A DNA stretch of 64,000 nt. Source: Caulobacter sp. BK020 (lineage in GTDB: Bacteria; Pseudomonadota; Alphaproteobacteria; Caulobacterales; Caulobacteraceae). The stretch is from contig NZ_SLZL01000004.1 in NCBI RefSeq assembly GCF_004342605.1, forward strand, positions 248,001-312,000, read 5' to 3'. A program made the translations under genes and the position numbers. The notes under the pieces are model-generated. The model was given only the letters and a program-made list of their open reading frames with translations. It was not told the DNA's origin and did not search any database. How positions within the stretch are numbered: position 1 is the stretch's first letter; each line of letters starts with the position of its first letter. Positions 38,345 to 46,417 of the stretch are shown here, one piece after another.

Positions 38345-38598
38345 ACCGCGATATAGTTAAGCTGTCGCGCGGTGCAGCTTCGCCTGCGTCGGGTTTTTCC
38401 AGGGCGCGTGGCGACTTACCCACAGAACGCCGTAATAGGTGTGGTTAACCAGCCTTCGGTAACGATATTTGTATTGCTCGCCTTTCGAGCGAATTCTTCA
38501 TCCAACGGCCGTTCATCTCAACGAAATCTGATTCAAAATGGCGCATGCGACCGTGCGCCCCCTTTTCCTGACCACGCGGCGGAGTCATATCCACGCCC

Positions 38599-38997
38599 AT
38601 GAACGAGCAGACCTCCTCCTGCCCGCCTCCGGTCAGCATGCTGACCGGCATGAAGCGCGGCGTCCGCCACCGCTGTCCCAACTGCGGCGAGGGCCGGCTG
38701 TACACGCGTTACCTGAAGGTGGACCTCGACTGCGAGGTCTGCGGCCACGACCTGGCCCGCTATCCGGCCGACGACGGCCCGGCCTATTTCACGATCCTGA
38801 TCATCGGCCACCTGGTCGTCGCCCCGCTGCTGCTGTTCCCGTTCATCTGGAAGATGTCGCCGGCCCTGGTGGTGCCGCTGACCGTGCTGCCGCTGGCCGC
38901 CCTGACCCTGCTGCTGCTGCCCCGCGTCAAGGGCGCGGTGATCGGCGCCCTGTGGGCCGTGGGCCTGCGCAAGGCCGAAGACTGCCCGGGCGGCTAA
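38599..38997 (+). CDS. DUF983 membrane protein
   Basis: A 132-residue DUF983 protein. A cysteine pair motif (RCPNCGEG ... CEVCGHD) resembles a zinc ribbon, followed by two transmembrane segments (YFTILIIGHLVVAPLLLFPFIW and VPLTVLPLAALTLLLLP). DUF983 proteins have no established function. The ATG begins directly before a hydrophilic leader with SSCPPP. Confidence 0.87.
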   Translation: MNEQTSSCPPPVSMLTGMKRGVRHRCPNCGEGRLYTRYLKVDLDCEVCGHDLARYPADDGPAYFTILIIGHLVVAPLLLFPFIWKMSPALVVPLTVLPLAALTLLLLPRVKGAVIGALWAVGLRKAEDCPGG

Positions 38998-39094
38998 GGC
39001 CGGCTGGGCGGCGTTTCGGAACCTCTGCCGAACTTCTTGCATTCCCTCCGCCTGCCCCCGACGCGCGGGGCGCTCGGATGCAACGGAGACGGAC

Positions 39095-39250
39095 ATGCTC
39101 GGCACGATCCTCATCATCATCCTGATCCTGGCCCTGATCGGCGCCCTGCCGACCTGGGGTCACAGCCGGTCGTGGGGCTATTACCCCTCCGGCGGCCTGG
39201 GCCTGATCCTGATCATCATCATCATCCTGGTCCTGATCGGCAGAATCTAG
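39095..39250 (+). CDS. DUF3309 small membrane protein
   Basis: A 51-residue protein made of two hydrophobic stretches (MLGTILIIILILALIGALP and LGLILIIIIILVLIG) around a Trp/Tyr/Ser turn (TWGHSRSWGYYPSG), the DUF3309 family. Shorter than most gene-calling limits. Preceded by GGAGAC. Confidence 0.82.
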   Translation: MLGTILIIILILALIGALPTWGHSRSWGYYPSGGLGLILIIIIILVLIGRI

Positions 39251-39355
39251 CGCACGGGGGAAGGCCCGCCCGCGTGTCCTCGACCGTGCGGGCGCCCTTT
39301 CCCCGGCGGCCCATGTTCGCCTAAGGTCCCTCCCCAACGACACAGGGGGGACGAC

Positions 39356-40807
39356 ATGACCGACACCGTTGGGGCGACGTCGCCAGAGACGGTCGCGCCC
39401 TTGAGCGCCTGGCGCCGAACCCGGGCCATCCTCGGCGGATCGGCCGGCAACCTGGTCGAGTGGTACGACTGGTTCGCCTATGCGGCCTTCTCGATCTATT
39501 TCGCCAAGGTCTTCTTCCCCAAGGGCGACCAGACCGCCCAGCTGATGCAGACCGCCGCCATCTTCGCCGTCGGCTTCGGAGCGCGCCCCGTCGGGGCCTG
39601 GCTGATGGGACTCTATGCCGACCGCAAGGGCCGCAAGGCCGGCCTGACCCTGGCGGTGGGCCTGATGTGCTTGGGCTCGCTGACCATCGCCCTGTGCCCC
39701 GGCCACGCCAAGATCGGCGACGCCGCGCCGGTGATCCTGCTGCTGGCCCGCCTGCTGCAGGGCCTGTCGGTCGGCGGCGAGTACGGGGCCAGCGCCACCT
39801 ATATGAGCGAGATGGCCGGACGGAAGCGGCGCGGCTTCTGGTCAAGCTTCCAGTACGTCACCCTGATCATGGGCCAGTTGGTCGCCGCCCTGGTGCTGGT
39901 GATCCTGCAAAACAGCCTGAGCAAGGCGGATCTGGCCGAATGGGGCTGGCGCGTTCCGTTCCTGGTCGGCGCGGCGCTGGCCGTGGTGGTGTTCTGGATC
40001 CGCACAGGCATCGAGGAAAGCGCCTCGCACCAGAACGCCGGCGCCCGCGACCCGGTCAGCCGCCGACAGGTGGCCTGGGTCTGCGGCCTGCTGCTGGCGA
40101 CGGTCGCCGCCATGATCATCGGCTTCACCGAGGCGCCGTTCGCCGCGACGGCGCAGTACGGCGCGGTGGCGCTGCTGGTCGCCACCTATGTCGCCCTGGC
40201 CGCGCCCCTGGTCTCGCGCCACCCCCGGCAGACCCTGGCGATCATCGGCCTGACCGCCGCCGGCTCCTTGGCCTTCTACGCCTACACCACCTACATGCTG
40301 AAGTTCCTGGTCAACACGGCGGGGTTCGACAAGGCGACGGCCGGCGCGATCAACCTGGCCACCCTGGCGGGCTTCATGCTGATCCAGCCGCTGTTTGGCT
40401 GGGCGTCGGACAAGGTCGGCCGCAAGACCATGCTGGTCTTCGCGTTCGGCGTGGGCGCCCTGATCGCCTGGCCGGTGTTCAGCCTGACCGCCAAGGCGAC
40501 CAGCCCGGCCGTCGCCTTCGGCCTGATCTTCGCCGCCCTGTTCGTGCAGTCGGGCTACACCGCCATCAGCGCGGTGGTGAAGGCCGAGCTGTTCCCGGCC
40601 CATGTCCGCGCCCTGGGCGTGGCCCTGCCCTACGCCATCGGCAACGCCGCATTCGGCGGCACCGCCGAATATGTCGCCCTGTGGTTCAAGCATCAGGGCC
40701 AGGAAAGCGGCTTCTACCTCTATGTGTCGGCGATCATGGCCGTGGGCCTGGTCGTGGCGCTGCTGCTTCGGGACACGGGCAAGACCAGCCTGATCCTCGA
40801 AGACTGA
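39356..40807 (+). CDS. MFS metabolite:proton symporter (MHS family, KgtP-like)
   Basis: A 483-residue membrane transporter with 12 predicted helices. It carries the metabolite:H+ symporter signature: GNLVEWYDWFAYAAFSIYFAKVFFP near residue 35, ARPVGAWLMGLYADRKGRKAGL after helix 2, and GLSVGGEYGASATYMSEMA in the middle. Members move organic acids such as alpha-ketoglutarate or proline/betaine; the substrate is not certain. Start ATG with a GGGGGG stretch upstream. Confidence 0.92.
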   Translation: MTDTVGATSPETVAPLSAWRRTRAILGGSAGNLVEWYDWFAYAAFSIYFAKVFFPKGDQTAQLMQTAAIFAVGFGARPVGAWLMGLYADRKGRKAGLTLAVGLMCLGSLTIALCPGHAKIGDAAPVILLLARLLQGLSVGGEYGASATYMSEMAGRKRRGFWSSFQYVTLIMGQLVAALVLVILQNSLSKADLAEWGWRVPFLVGAALAVVVFWIRTGIEESASHQNAGARDPVSRRQVAWVCGLLLATVAAMIIGFTEAPFAATAQYGAVALLVATYVALAAPLVSRHPRQTLAIIGLTAAGSLAFYAYTTYMLKFLVNTAGFDKATAGAINLATLAGFMLIQPLFGWASDKVGRKTMLVFAFGVGALIAWPVFSLTAKATSPAVAFGLIFAALFVQSGYTAISAVVKAELFPAHVRALGVALPYAIGNAAFGGTAEYVALWFKHQGQESGFYLYVSAIMAVGLVVALLLRDTGKTSLILED

Positions 40808-40851
40808 CGCCGCCCTTTCCCCGACTCCCGTTCCGGACCTAAGTTCGCCCC

Positions 40852-41673
40852 ATGCATGCTTCGCTTTCCCATGCCCTGTCCAAGCAGTTCCTGGCCTTGC
40901 CGCTCATCGACCTGCTGGTCCTGGCGTTCTTCCTGTTCTGCTGGCTGTTCTACGAGCCGATGCTCAAGCGGCTGGGCCGGGAGCGGAACGTCATCAACAC
41001 CGACATGACGGTGATCCGCCGCCGGTGGATGGCCGAAATGGCGGTGCGGGAGATCGCCCTGCTGGACGGCCAGCTGCTGGGCCACGCGATCAACTCGGCC
41101 TCGTTCTTCGCGTCGAGCAACCTGATCCTGATCGCCGCGGCGGCCGGGGTGCTGTTCGGCGGCGACAGCGCGCTCAAGAGCATCGAGGGCCTGGCCGTGC
41201 TGGCCCCCGCCTCGACCCTGGTGTTCCAGATCAAGCTGGGCGTGGTGCTGATCGCCCTGGCGCGCGGCCTACTCGACTTCATCTGGGCGATCCGCCAGAT
41301 GAACTACTGCCTGGCCGCCATCGGCGCGACGCCGATGTGGTCGCCGCGCCCAGTGCTGGACGAATATGCCGAGGCGACAGGCGCGATCCTCAACCCCGCC
41401 CTGTCGGCCTTCAACGCCGGGGTGCGCGGCTATTATTTCGCCCTCGCGGCGGCGGCCTGGCTGCTGGGCCCCGTCGCCTTCGCCGTGGCGACCGGCGGCG
41501 CGATGGCCCTGCTGCTCTGGCGCCAGCGCCGCAGCCCCGCCTCGGCCGCCGTGCGCAAGCTGCGCCAGATTCTGGAGCGCCACCCCGTGGTGGTGGGCCC
41601 GCACCTGGAGCGCAGGCACGCGAGCAAACCCAAGCCGCCGCGCGCCGGACCGCAGCCTCGCGACCTGGATTAG
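40852..41673 (+). CDS. DUF599 membrane protein
   Basis: A 273-residue DUF599 protein with about four transmembrane segments (LPLIDLLVLAFFLFCWLFY; ASFFASSNLILIAAAAGVLF; YYFALAAAAWLLGPVAFAVA etc.) and a basic hydrophilic tail. Function is unknown. It lies 44 bp after the MFS gene on the same strand and may share its transcript. Confidence 0.87.
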   Translation: MHASLSHALSKQFLALPLIDLLVLAFFLFCWLFYEPMLKRLGRERNVINTDMTVIRRRWMAEMAVREIALLDGQLLGHAINSASFFASSNLILIAAAAGVLFGGDSALKSIEGLAVLAPASTLVFQIKLGVVLIALARGLLDFIWAIRQMNYCLAAIGATPMWSPRPVLDEYAEATGAILNPALSAFNAGVRGYYFALAAAAWLLGPVAFAVATGGAMALLLWRQRRSPASAAVRKLRQILERHPVVVGPHLERRHASKPKPPRAGPQPRDLD

Positions 41674-42017
41674 AGCCCGATCTCCGCTCGCGCCTTGCGG
41701 GTCAGCTTGGCGGCGATCAGGCCGTGCGCCGTCTTCAGCCAGTCGGCGACCTCATCGTCATCCTGAGCGGCCAGGTCGGCGATATGCAGCCACTTGGCGC
41801 GGGCCAGATAGGGCGCGGGCATGGCCCTCCCCGTCTCGCTGAGCACCTCGAACGCCACGTCCGAGGCCTTGAACGAGAAGCCGCCCGCCCCCACCGCCCC
41901 GCCCAGCACGGCGAACATCTTGCCGCCCACCTTATAGACGTGGTCGTCGCCCCACTGGATCGTCATCGTCGCGCCCGGCAGGGCCAGGGCCGCGGCATGG
42001 AAGGCTTCGGGGGTCAT
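41670..42017 (-). CDS. MmcQ/YjbR family DNA-binding protein
   Basis: A 115-residue MmcQ/YjbR protein with the double-wing fold: MTPEAFHAAALALPGATMTIQWGDDHVYKVGGKMFAVLGG and DEVADWLKTAHGLIAAKL. Its 3' end overlaps the end of the convergent DUF599 gene by 4 nt. Regulatory role presumed from the fold only. Confidence 0.85.
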   Translation of the reverse strand: MTPEAFHAAALALPGATMTIQWGDDHVYKVGGKMFAVLGGAVGAGGFSFKASDVAFEVLSETGRAMPAPYLARAKWLHIADLAAQDDDEVADWLKTAHGLIAAKLTRKARAEIGL

Positions 42018-42046
42018 GATACAATCCTGAAAACACAGCCACTAAC

Positions 42047-42173
42047 CCGCTCATCCCGGCGAGTGCCGGGACCCAGATCCAATGGCTGTGGGGATGATTG
42101 GAAGAACTCAGCGCTCGTGGAACTCGCCTCAGCGCCATTCCATCTGGGTCCCGGCATTCGCCGGGATGAGCGG
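42047..42173. repeat. MITE-like element with terminal inverted repeats, copy 1
   Basis: A 127-bp element with 32-bp ends (CCGCTCATCCCGGCGA...) that are inverted with one mismatch, each end itself containing a CCCGGC/GCCGGG hairpin. It sits between mmcQ-type and msrA genes, and a similar element is at 44893-45013. Confidence 0.75.
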
Positions 42174-42181
42174 AATTAAGG

Positions 42182-42835
42182 TCATGCCTCCACCCCGGTC
42201 CCGATCGGGCAGGCGACACCCGTGCCACCGATACCGCAATAGCCGTCGGGGTTCTTGGCCAGGTACTGCTGGTGATAGTCCTCAGCGAAGTAGAACGGCC
42301 CGGCCGCGCCGATTTCGGTGGTGATCGTCCCCAGCCCCTGGGCGTTCAGGGCCTGCTGGTAGGCCTCCTTGGAGGCCACCGCCGCAGCGGCCTGGGCGTC
42401 GGAGGTCACATAGATCCCCGAGCGGTATTGCGTGCCGATATCGCCGCCCTGGCGCATGCCCTGGGTCGGGTCGTGATTCTCCCAGAAGGTCTTGAGCAGG
42501 GTTTCGTAGGTGACGACGCGCGGGTCGAACACCACCTGCACCACCTCGGCGTGACCCGTGCGGCCGGTGCAGACCTCCTCATAGGTCGGGTTCGGCGTGA
42601 TCCCGGCCGCATAGCCGGCGGCGGTCACGTGCACGCCCGGGATCTTCCAGAACACCCGCTCCACGCCCCAGAAACAGCCCATGGCCAGCACCGCGACTTC
42701 CATGCCGTCGGGATAGGGCCCTTTCAGCGCATGGCCGTTGACGAAGTGGGTCCGGGCGGTCGGGATCGCCGCGGCGCGTCCTGGCAGGGCGGTGTCGACG
42801 GTCGGCATGTCGAGGGTCTTGGAGGCGGAGGCCAT
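42182..42835 (-). CDS. msrA: Peptide methionine-(S)-sulfoxide reductase
   Basis: A 217-residue MsrA. The active-site Cys is C54 in [13 protein letters not shown], and the substrate-binding motif [16 protein letters not shown] and the C-terminal [24 protein letters not shown] (with possible resolving cysteines) are present. It repairs methionine S-sulfoxide in proteins. Protein length is normal for the family. The repeat element upstream of its stop is just outside the gene. Confidence 0.95.
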   Translation of the reverse strand: MASASKTLDMPTVDTALPGRAAAIPTARTHFVNGHALKGPYPDGMEVAVLAMGCFWGVERVFWKIPGVHVTAAGYAAGITPNPTYEEVCTGRTGHAEVVQVVFDPRVVTYETLLKTFWENHDPTQGMRQGGDIGTQYRSGIYVTSDAQAAAAVASKEAYQQALNAQGLGTITTEIGAAGPFYFAEDYHQQYLAKNPDGYCGIGGTGVACPIGTGVEA

Positions 42836-42909
42836 GGCGAAATCCCGGGATCGAAACGGAGGCCTCGATCCTAAGGCGTTCGCGATCGCGTTTCACCTCG
42901 CATGGCCGC

Positions 42910-42937
42910 TTGCCCCCGCAATCGTCCTGAGTATATT
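42910..42937 (+). promoter_or_regulatory. Candidate promoter of the tRNA-Ser gene
   Basis: TTGCCC-N16-TATATT about 52 bp before the tRNA, with a normal -35/-10 spacing. Confidence 0.4.
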
Positions 42938-42989
42938 GCGCCCCTTCCTGCGTCGGGGGTCTCAACCGCCTTCCGCATCTGGTGCGCAT

Positions 42990-43079
42990 GGTGAGGTGGC
43001 CGAGTGGTTGAAGGCGCACGCCTGGAACGCGTGTATAGGGGAAACTCTATCGAGGGTTCGAATCCCTCTCTCACCGCCA
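42990..43079 (+). tRNA. tRNA-Ser (anticodon GGA)
   Basis: A 90-nt class II tRNA with a long variable arm. The acceptor stem GGTGAGG pairs with CTCACC, the anticodon loop CTGGAAC holds GGA at 43024-43026, the T-loop GTTCGAATC is present, and the encoded 3' CCA ends at 43079. It reads UCC and UCU serine codons. Confidence 0.96.
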
Positions 43080-43419
43080 CCGCTCCCCTTTAAATTTGAC
43101 ATCGGGACGCGACGTCCCCATCTGACCTTCACCGGCCGCGAACAGATCGCGCCGGACGCCTGACCACAGGCTTCTGATCTCCAGGCTCGCGCGCAGCGCC
43201 AAGTCCTGGAGCGAACCGGAAAATCCCGCCCTCGCCTCCGAACCGGCCGTAAAGCAGCCCGCACTGGCTTGACGTCACCTGCGATCCGGACCGGCGATAG
43301 GGTTTTCCCGAAGCTTCTGGTCTTCCCGGGCGCCGCCCTGAGGCGCGCGCCCTCCCGAGCCTCCACCAGCCTGCGCTGAGGTGCCGGCCAACGGCTCCAG
43401 ACACATCCAGAAAAGCATC
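43080..43419. other. Intergenic region without a recognised gene
   Basis: No gene was recognised. A weak promoter-like TTGACG at 43269 lies before the rnk-like gene. Open frames on the minus strand here are GC-driven and include antisense of the tRNA. Confidence 0.4.
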
Positions 43420-43821
43420 ATGAACATTCAACATCATTCCCCCGAAGCCTTGCCCGCGGTCTATGTGACCGAGACCGACTTCGAGATTCTCTCCAACCTG
43501 GCCGACGCGGCCGCCGGCCGCGCGCCGGGCGGCCGCGTGCTGGCCGGCGAAATGGCCCGCGCCGTGATCGTCGAGCCCGGCGAAGCGCCGCATCCCTTCG
43601 TTCGCATCGGCTCGCGCGTCGCCTACCGCGACCTGTCCAGCGACCAGACCCGCATCGTCCACGTCAGCCTGCCGCGCGACGCCAGCATCGACGAGGGCCG
43701 CATCTCGGTGCTCAGCCCGGTAGGGGCGGCCCTGATCGGTCTGACCGCCGGCGAGGCCTTCCACTGGACCGACCCTGAGGGCCGGGCGCGCGGCGTCCGG
43801 GTGCTGGCGGTCCAGGACTGA
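43420..43821 (+). CDS. rnk: Rnk/GreA-type nucleoside diphosphate kinase regulator-like protein
   Basis: A 133-residue protein. Its C-terminal part (HPFVRIGSRVAYRDLSSDQTRIVHVSLPRDASIDEGRISVLSPVGAALIGLTAGEAFHW) is the GreA/GreB-type C-terminal domain, and the N-terminal helical segment (TETDFEILSNLADAAA) fits Rnk-like proteins. Rnk binds RNA polymerase in the secondary channel without the transcript-cleavage activity. The ATG at 43420 is chosen because upstream residues have no fold. Confidence 0.82.
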   Translation: MNIQHHSPEALPAVYVTETDFEILSNLADAAAGRAPGGRVLAGEMARAVIVEPGEAPHPFVRIGSRVAYRDLSSDQTRIVHVSLPRDASIDEGRISVLSPVGAALIGLTAGEAFHWTDPEGRARGVRVLAVQD

Positions 43822-43866
43822 CGCCCGGCGCCGGTCCGGACTGTCGCCGCGCCCCGGGCCGGTGCT

Positions 43867-44856
43867 ATGGCTCGGCGCATGACCTTCAAAGCGCTTCGCC
43901 TCGCCGCCCTGCTCGCCTGCCTCGCCGGCGCGTCATCGCCCGCCCGGGCCAACGACACCTCGGCGGAGCTGGCGGCGGGCGGCCTGGTGCTGACCAGGAG
44001 CGACAGCATCGAGATGCGCTCGGAGGACCTCTACATCTCCCAGCAGGCCGTGCGGGTGCGCTACGTGTTCGCCAACACCAGCGGCAAGGACGTCACTGTC
44101 CGCGTGGCCTTCCCGATGCCCGACATCGGCGGGCCGGATTTCTTTCAAGGCGACGTGTCGATCCCGATCGAGGACGCCCCGGCCAACGTCCTGGGCTTCT
44201 CGACCAAGGTCGACGGCCGGCCGGTGAAGGCGCAGGTCGAGCAGAAGGCCATCGCGACCGACGGCGAAGACCGCACCGCCTGGCTGGTCGCCAACCACAT
44301 CCCGCTGGCCGTCCACCTGGGCGGCGTCGACGAGGCCCTGCGCGCCCTGCCCAAGGCCAAGCGCGACGAGGCGGTCAGGCTGGGGCTCTACGACCCCGAC
44401 CAGGGCGGCGTCTGGGTGCTGAAGACCACCTATCACTGGCTGCAGACCTTCCCGGCCGACCGGCCGATCGTCGTCGAGCACGCCTACACGCCGTCGGTCG
44501 GGGCCACGGTGGCGACCAATGTCGGCACGGAGTACGGCGCCGATATCAAGGACAAGTACTGCGTCGACAAGGCCCTGACCGACACCGTCGTCCGGGCCGC
44601 CAAGGCCGACGAGAACGGCAACGCGCCCTGGGTCGACCACTGGATCGACTACGTCCTGGTCACCGGCGGCAACTGGAAGAAGCCGATCGGCGACTTCCGC
44701 CTGGTGGTCGACAAGGGCTCGCCCAAGAACCTGGTCAGCTTCTGCGGCTCGGGCGTCAAGAAGATCAGCCCCACCCAGTTCGAGATGCGCCGCACCAACT
44801 GGCGGCCGGAGAAGGACCTGTCGATCCTGCTGCTGGTCTCGCGCGACGCGATGTAG
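43867..44856 (+). CDS. DUF4424 secreted protein
   Basis: A 329-residue exported protein with a signal peptide (MTFKALRLAALLACLAGASSPARA if started at 43879, the second ATG). The mature part is DUF4424: NDTSAELAAGGLVLTRSDSIEMRSEDLYISQQAVRVRYVFANTSGKDVTVRVAFPMPDI. Two ATG starts 12 nt apart are possible. Function unknown. A repeat element and a convergent ArsR gene follow. Confidence 0.87.
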   Translation: MARRMTFKALRLAALLACLAGASSPARANDTSAELAAGGLVLTRSDSIEMRSEDLYISQQAVRVRYVFANTSGKDVTVRVAFPMPDIGGPDFFQGDVSIPIEDAPANVLGFSTKVDGRPVKAQVEQKAIATDGEDRTAWLVANHIPLAVHLGGVDEALRALPKAKRDEAVRLGLYDPDQGGVWVLKTTYHWLQTFPADRPIVVEHAYTPSVGATVATNVGTEYGADIKDKYCVDKALTDTVVRAAKADENGNAPWVDHWIDYVLVTGGNWKKPIGDFRLVVDKGSPKNLVSFCGSGVKKISPTQFEMRRTNWRPEKDLSILLLVSRDAM

Positions 44857-44892
44857 GCGGGGCGAGGGCCGCGGCTTCGAGCGCTTTTTCCT

Positions 44893-45013
44893 CCGCTCAT
44901 CCCGACGAAGGTCGGGACCCAAGCTGGATCGCCCGAGAGGCCATGAACCGTCCCTTCCGCTCGGACCGGTTCTGACAGACCGCTTGGGTCCCGGCGTCCG
45001 CCGGGATGAGCGG
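44893..45013. repeat. MITE-like element with terminal inverted repeats, copy 2
   Basis: A 121-bp element whose left (CCGCTCATCCCGACGA...) and right 32-bp ends are imperfect inverted repeats. The ends match those at 42047-42173, though the cores differ. Located between convergent genes. Confidence 0.75.
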
Positions 45014-45036
45014 AGAGAAGGAACCACCACGGGGCG

Positions 45037-45375
45037 CTAGCCGGTCGGCCCATCCTCGACGAACGCCTTGAGCCGTCCCAGCGTATCGTCCCACTGGCGC
45101 GACACGCCGTCCAGATAGGCTCGGGCCTCATCCAGCGCCTCGCGCCGCGCGGCGAAGCGGCTTTCGCGGCCGACGCGCAAGGAGGCCACCAGCCCCGCGT
45201 CCTGCAGCACGTGCAGGTGCTTGGTGATCGCCTGGCGGGTCAGGGCGGTGTCGCTGGACAGCGCCGCGATCGACCGCGCCTGGCCGTCGCCCAGCTTGTC
45301 CAGCAGCGCCAGGCGGGTGCGATCGCCTAGGGCCGCGAAGATCGGCGCGGGATCCCGAAGGCTAGGATTCAACAT
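45037..45375 (-). CDS. ArsR family transcriptional regulator
   Basis: A 112-residue ArsR winged-helix protein: PIFAALGDRTRLALLDKLGDGQARSIAALSSDTALTRQAITKHLHVLQDAGLVASLRVGRESRF. The cysteine metal motif of classical ArsR is absent, so it is of the type paired with SRPBCC (AHSA1) proteins. Its ATG lies inside the end of the SRPBCC gene (14-nt overlap), so they are an operon. Confidence 0.9.
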   Translation of the reverse strand: MLNPSLRDPAPIFAALGDRTRLALLDKLGDGQARSIAALSSDTALTRQAITKHLHVLQDAGLVASLRVGRESRFAARREALDEARAYLDGVSRQWDDTLGRLKAFVEDGPTG

Positions 45376-45808
45376 GGGCCTTGATGTTCTGGACCTGCTG
45401 GGTCCACCCTCCGTCGTTCATCCGGAAGGCTTCCTCGCGACGATGGGCGGGCACCTTGTCAAAGCCGGACTCGACGACGGTCAGCCGCGTGCCGTCCCCG
45501 TTCGGCGCCAGCAGGAACTCAACGAGGGTCGGCTCCTCCTGGTCATAGTCGACGTCGGGATCGACGCCGTAGGGATGCCAGGTGAAGGCCAGGCGCCGCG
45601 GCGGCTCGATGGCCGTCACCCGAGCCTTCCAGGTCACGTGCTCGTAGCCCGGATGGGTGATCTGGCCGCGCGCTTCCTGGCCGACGGCGAACGGCGCCTC
45701 CAGCTTGACGCGGAACCAGTCGCCGAACTCGCGATGATCGCTGACGGCGCGCCACACGCGCTCGATCGGCGCGTTCAGGTCGATGGTCTTTTCGATGCGG
45801 TCGGTCAT
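45362..45808 (-). CDS. SRPBCC (AHSA1-like) protein
   Basis: A 148-residue START-like fold: IEKTIDLNAPIERVWRAVSDHREFGDWFRVKLEAPF and the C-terminal VVESGFDKVPAHRREEAFRMNDGGWTQQVQNIKAHVES. It binds an unknown hydrophobic ligand. It is cotranscribed with the ArsR gene downstream (overlap), the usual pair in which the ArsR protein controls both. Confidence 0.9.
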   Translation of the reverse strand: MTDRIEKTIDLNAPIERVWRAVSDHREFGDWFRVKLEAPFAVGQEARGQITHPGYEHVTWKARVTAIEPPRRLAFTWHPYGVDPDVDYDQEEPTLVEFLLAPNGDGTRLTVVESGFDKVPAHRREEAFRMNDGGWTQQVQNIKAHVES

Positions 45809-45811
45809 GAT

Positions 45812-45873
45812 GGCAACCTCCTGGTTGCGAATTCATGACTCCCCTGACGGAAAAAGGCAACCATTTAGCTGCC
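45812..45873 (-). promoter_or_regulatory. Operator candidates before the SRPBCC-ArsR operon
   Basis: GCAACC-TCCT-GGTTGC at 45813-45828 straddles the ribosome-binding site (AGGAGG on the minus strand) of the SRPBCC gene. A third GCAACC half-site lies in an imperfect dyad (GGCAACCA/TAGCTGCC) at 45856-45873. These are candidate ArsR sites. Confidence 0.45.
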
Positions 45874-45891
45874 TAATTTTCGGCCCTGATG

Positions 45892-45915
45892 GGGACAGGC
45901 GCATGCGCCTGTCCC
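45892..45915. repeat. 24-bp perfect palindrome related to the GGGGACACGCC family
   Basis: GGGACAGGCGCA followed directly by its reverse complement. It lies between the SRPBCC gene and the EF-hand gene stop. It is a variant of the palindromes at 28044, 28931 and 34069. Confidence 0.7.
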
Positions 45916-45926
45916 TGCTTTAGACC

Positions 45927-46403
45927 TCAGTTCGTCTCTTCCGCCACCGGATCGGCCGCCGAGACGGCCCCGTCCTTGTTGGTGTCGTGGGTGACGAACA
46001 TCCGCCAGCCCGAATACTCGAACTCGGCCGGGGTGATGCCGCCGCTCTTGTCGGTGTCGAGCACGCCGAAGCGCACCTCGGCCTGGCGCAGCTGACGCAT
46101 ACGCTCCTCTTCCCTCTTCTCGGGCGTGTCGGTGGAGGCGGCCAGGCGCTTGGTCAGGCGGGCGGTGAACTCGCCGACATATTCGTCGTGCGACAGGGCG
46201 CCGTCATGATTGGCGTCGATGCCGGCGAACTGCTTCTCGCGGCCGGCCTTGAACTCCTCCTTGCTGACCGAGCCGTCGCCGTTCAGGTCCTGCTCCTTGA
46301 TGAAGGTGTCGCGGGCGTGGGAGGCCGCGAAGGCCGGGGCGGCGACGCCCAGGATACTGGTGGCGAGCGCGGCGGCGGCCAGGAGGACGATCTTGCGGTT
46401 CAT
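45927..46403 (-). CDS. Secreted EF-hand calcium-binding protein
   Basis: A 158-residue exported protein. Signal peptide MNRKIVLLAAAALATSILGVAAPAFA. Four EF-hand-like loops follow: DLNGDGSVSKEEF, DANHDGALSHDEY, DTDKSGGITPAEF and DTNKDGAVSAADP. It lies 14 bp after the DUF4198 gene on the same strand, so the two form an operon. It should bind calcium in the periplasm; role in the cluster unknown. Confidence 0.88.
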   Translation of the reverse strand: MNRKIVLLAAAALATSILGVAAPAFAASHARDTFIKEQDLNGDGSVSKEEFKAGREKQFAGIDANHDGALSHDEYVGEFTARLTKRLAASTDTPEKREEERMRQLRQAEVRFGVLDTDKSGGITPAEFEYSGWRMFVTHDTNKDGAVSAADPVAEETN

Positions 46404-46417
46404 CGGACGGGTCTTTC

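Noticed and set aside
42871-43080. A minus-strand small frame containing REGFEPS
   Set aside because: This is the well-known artefact of translating the antisense of a tRNA-Ser gene.
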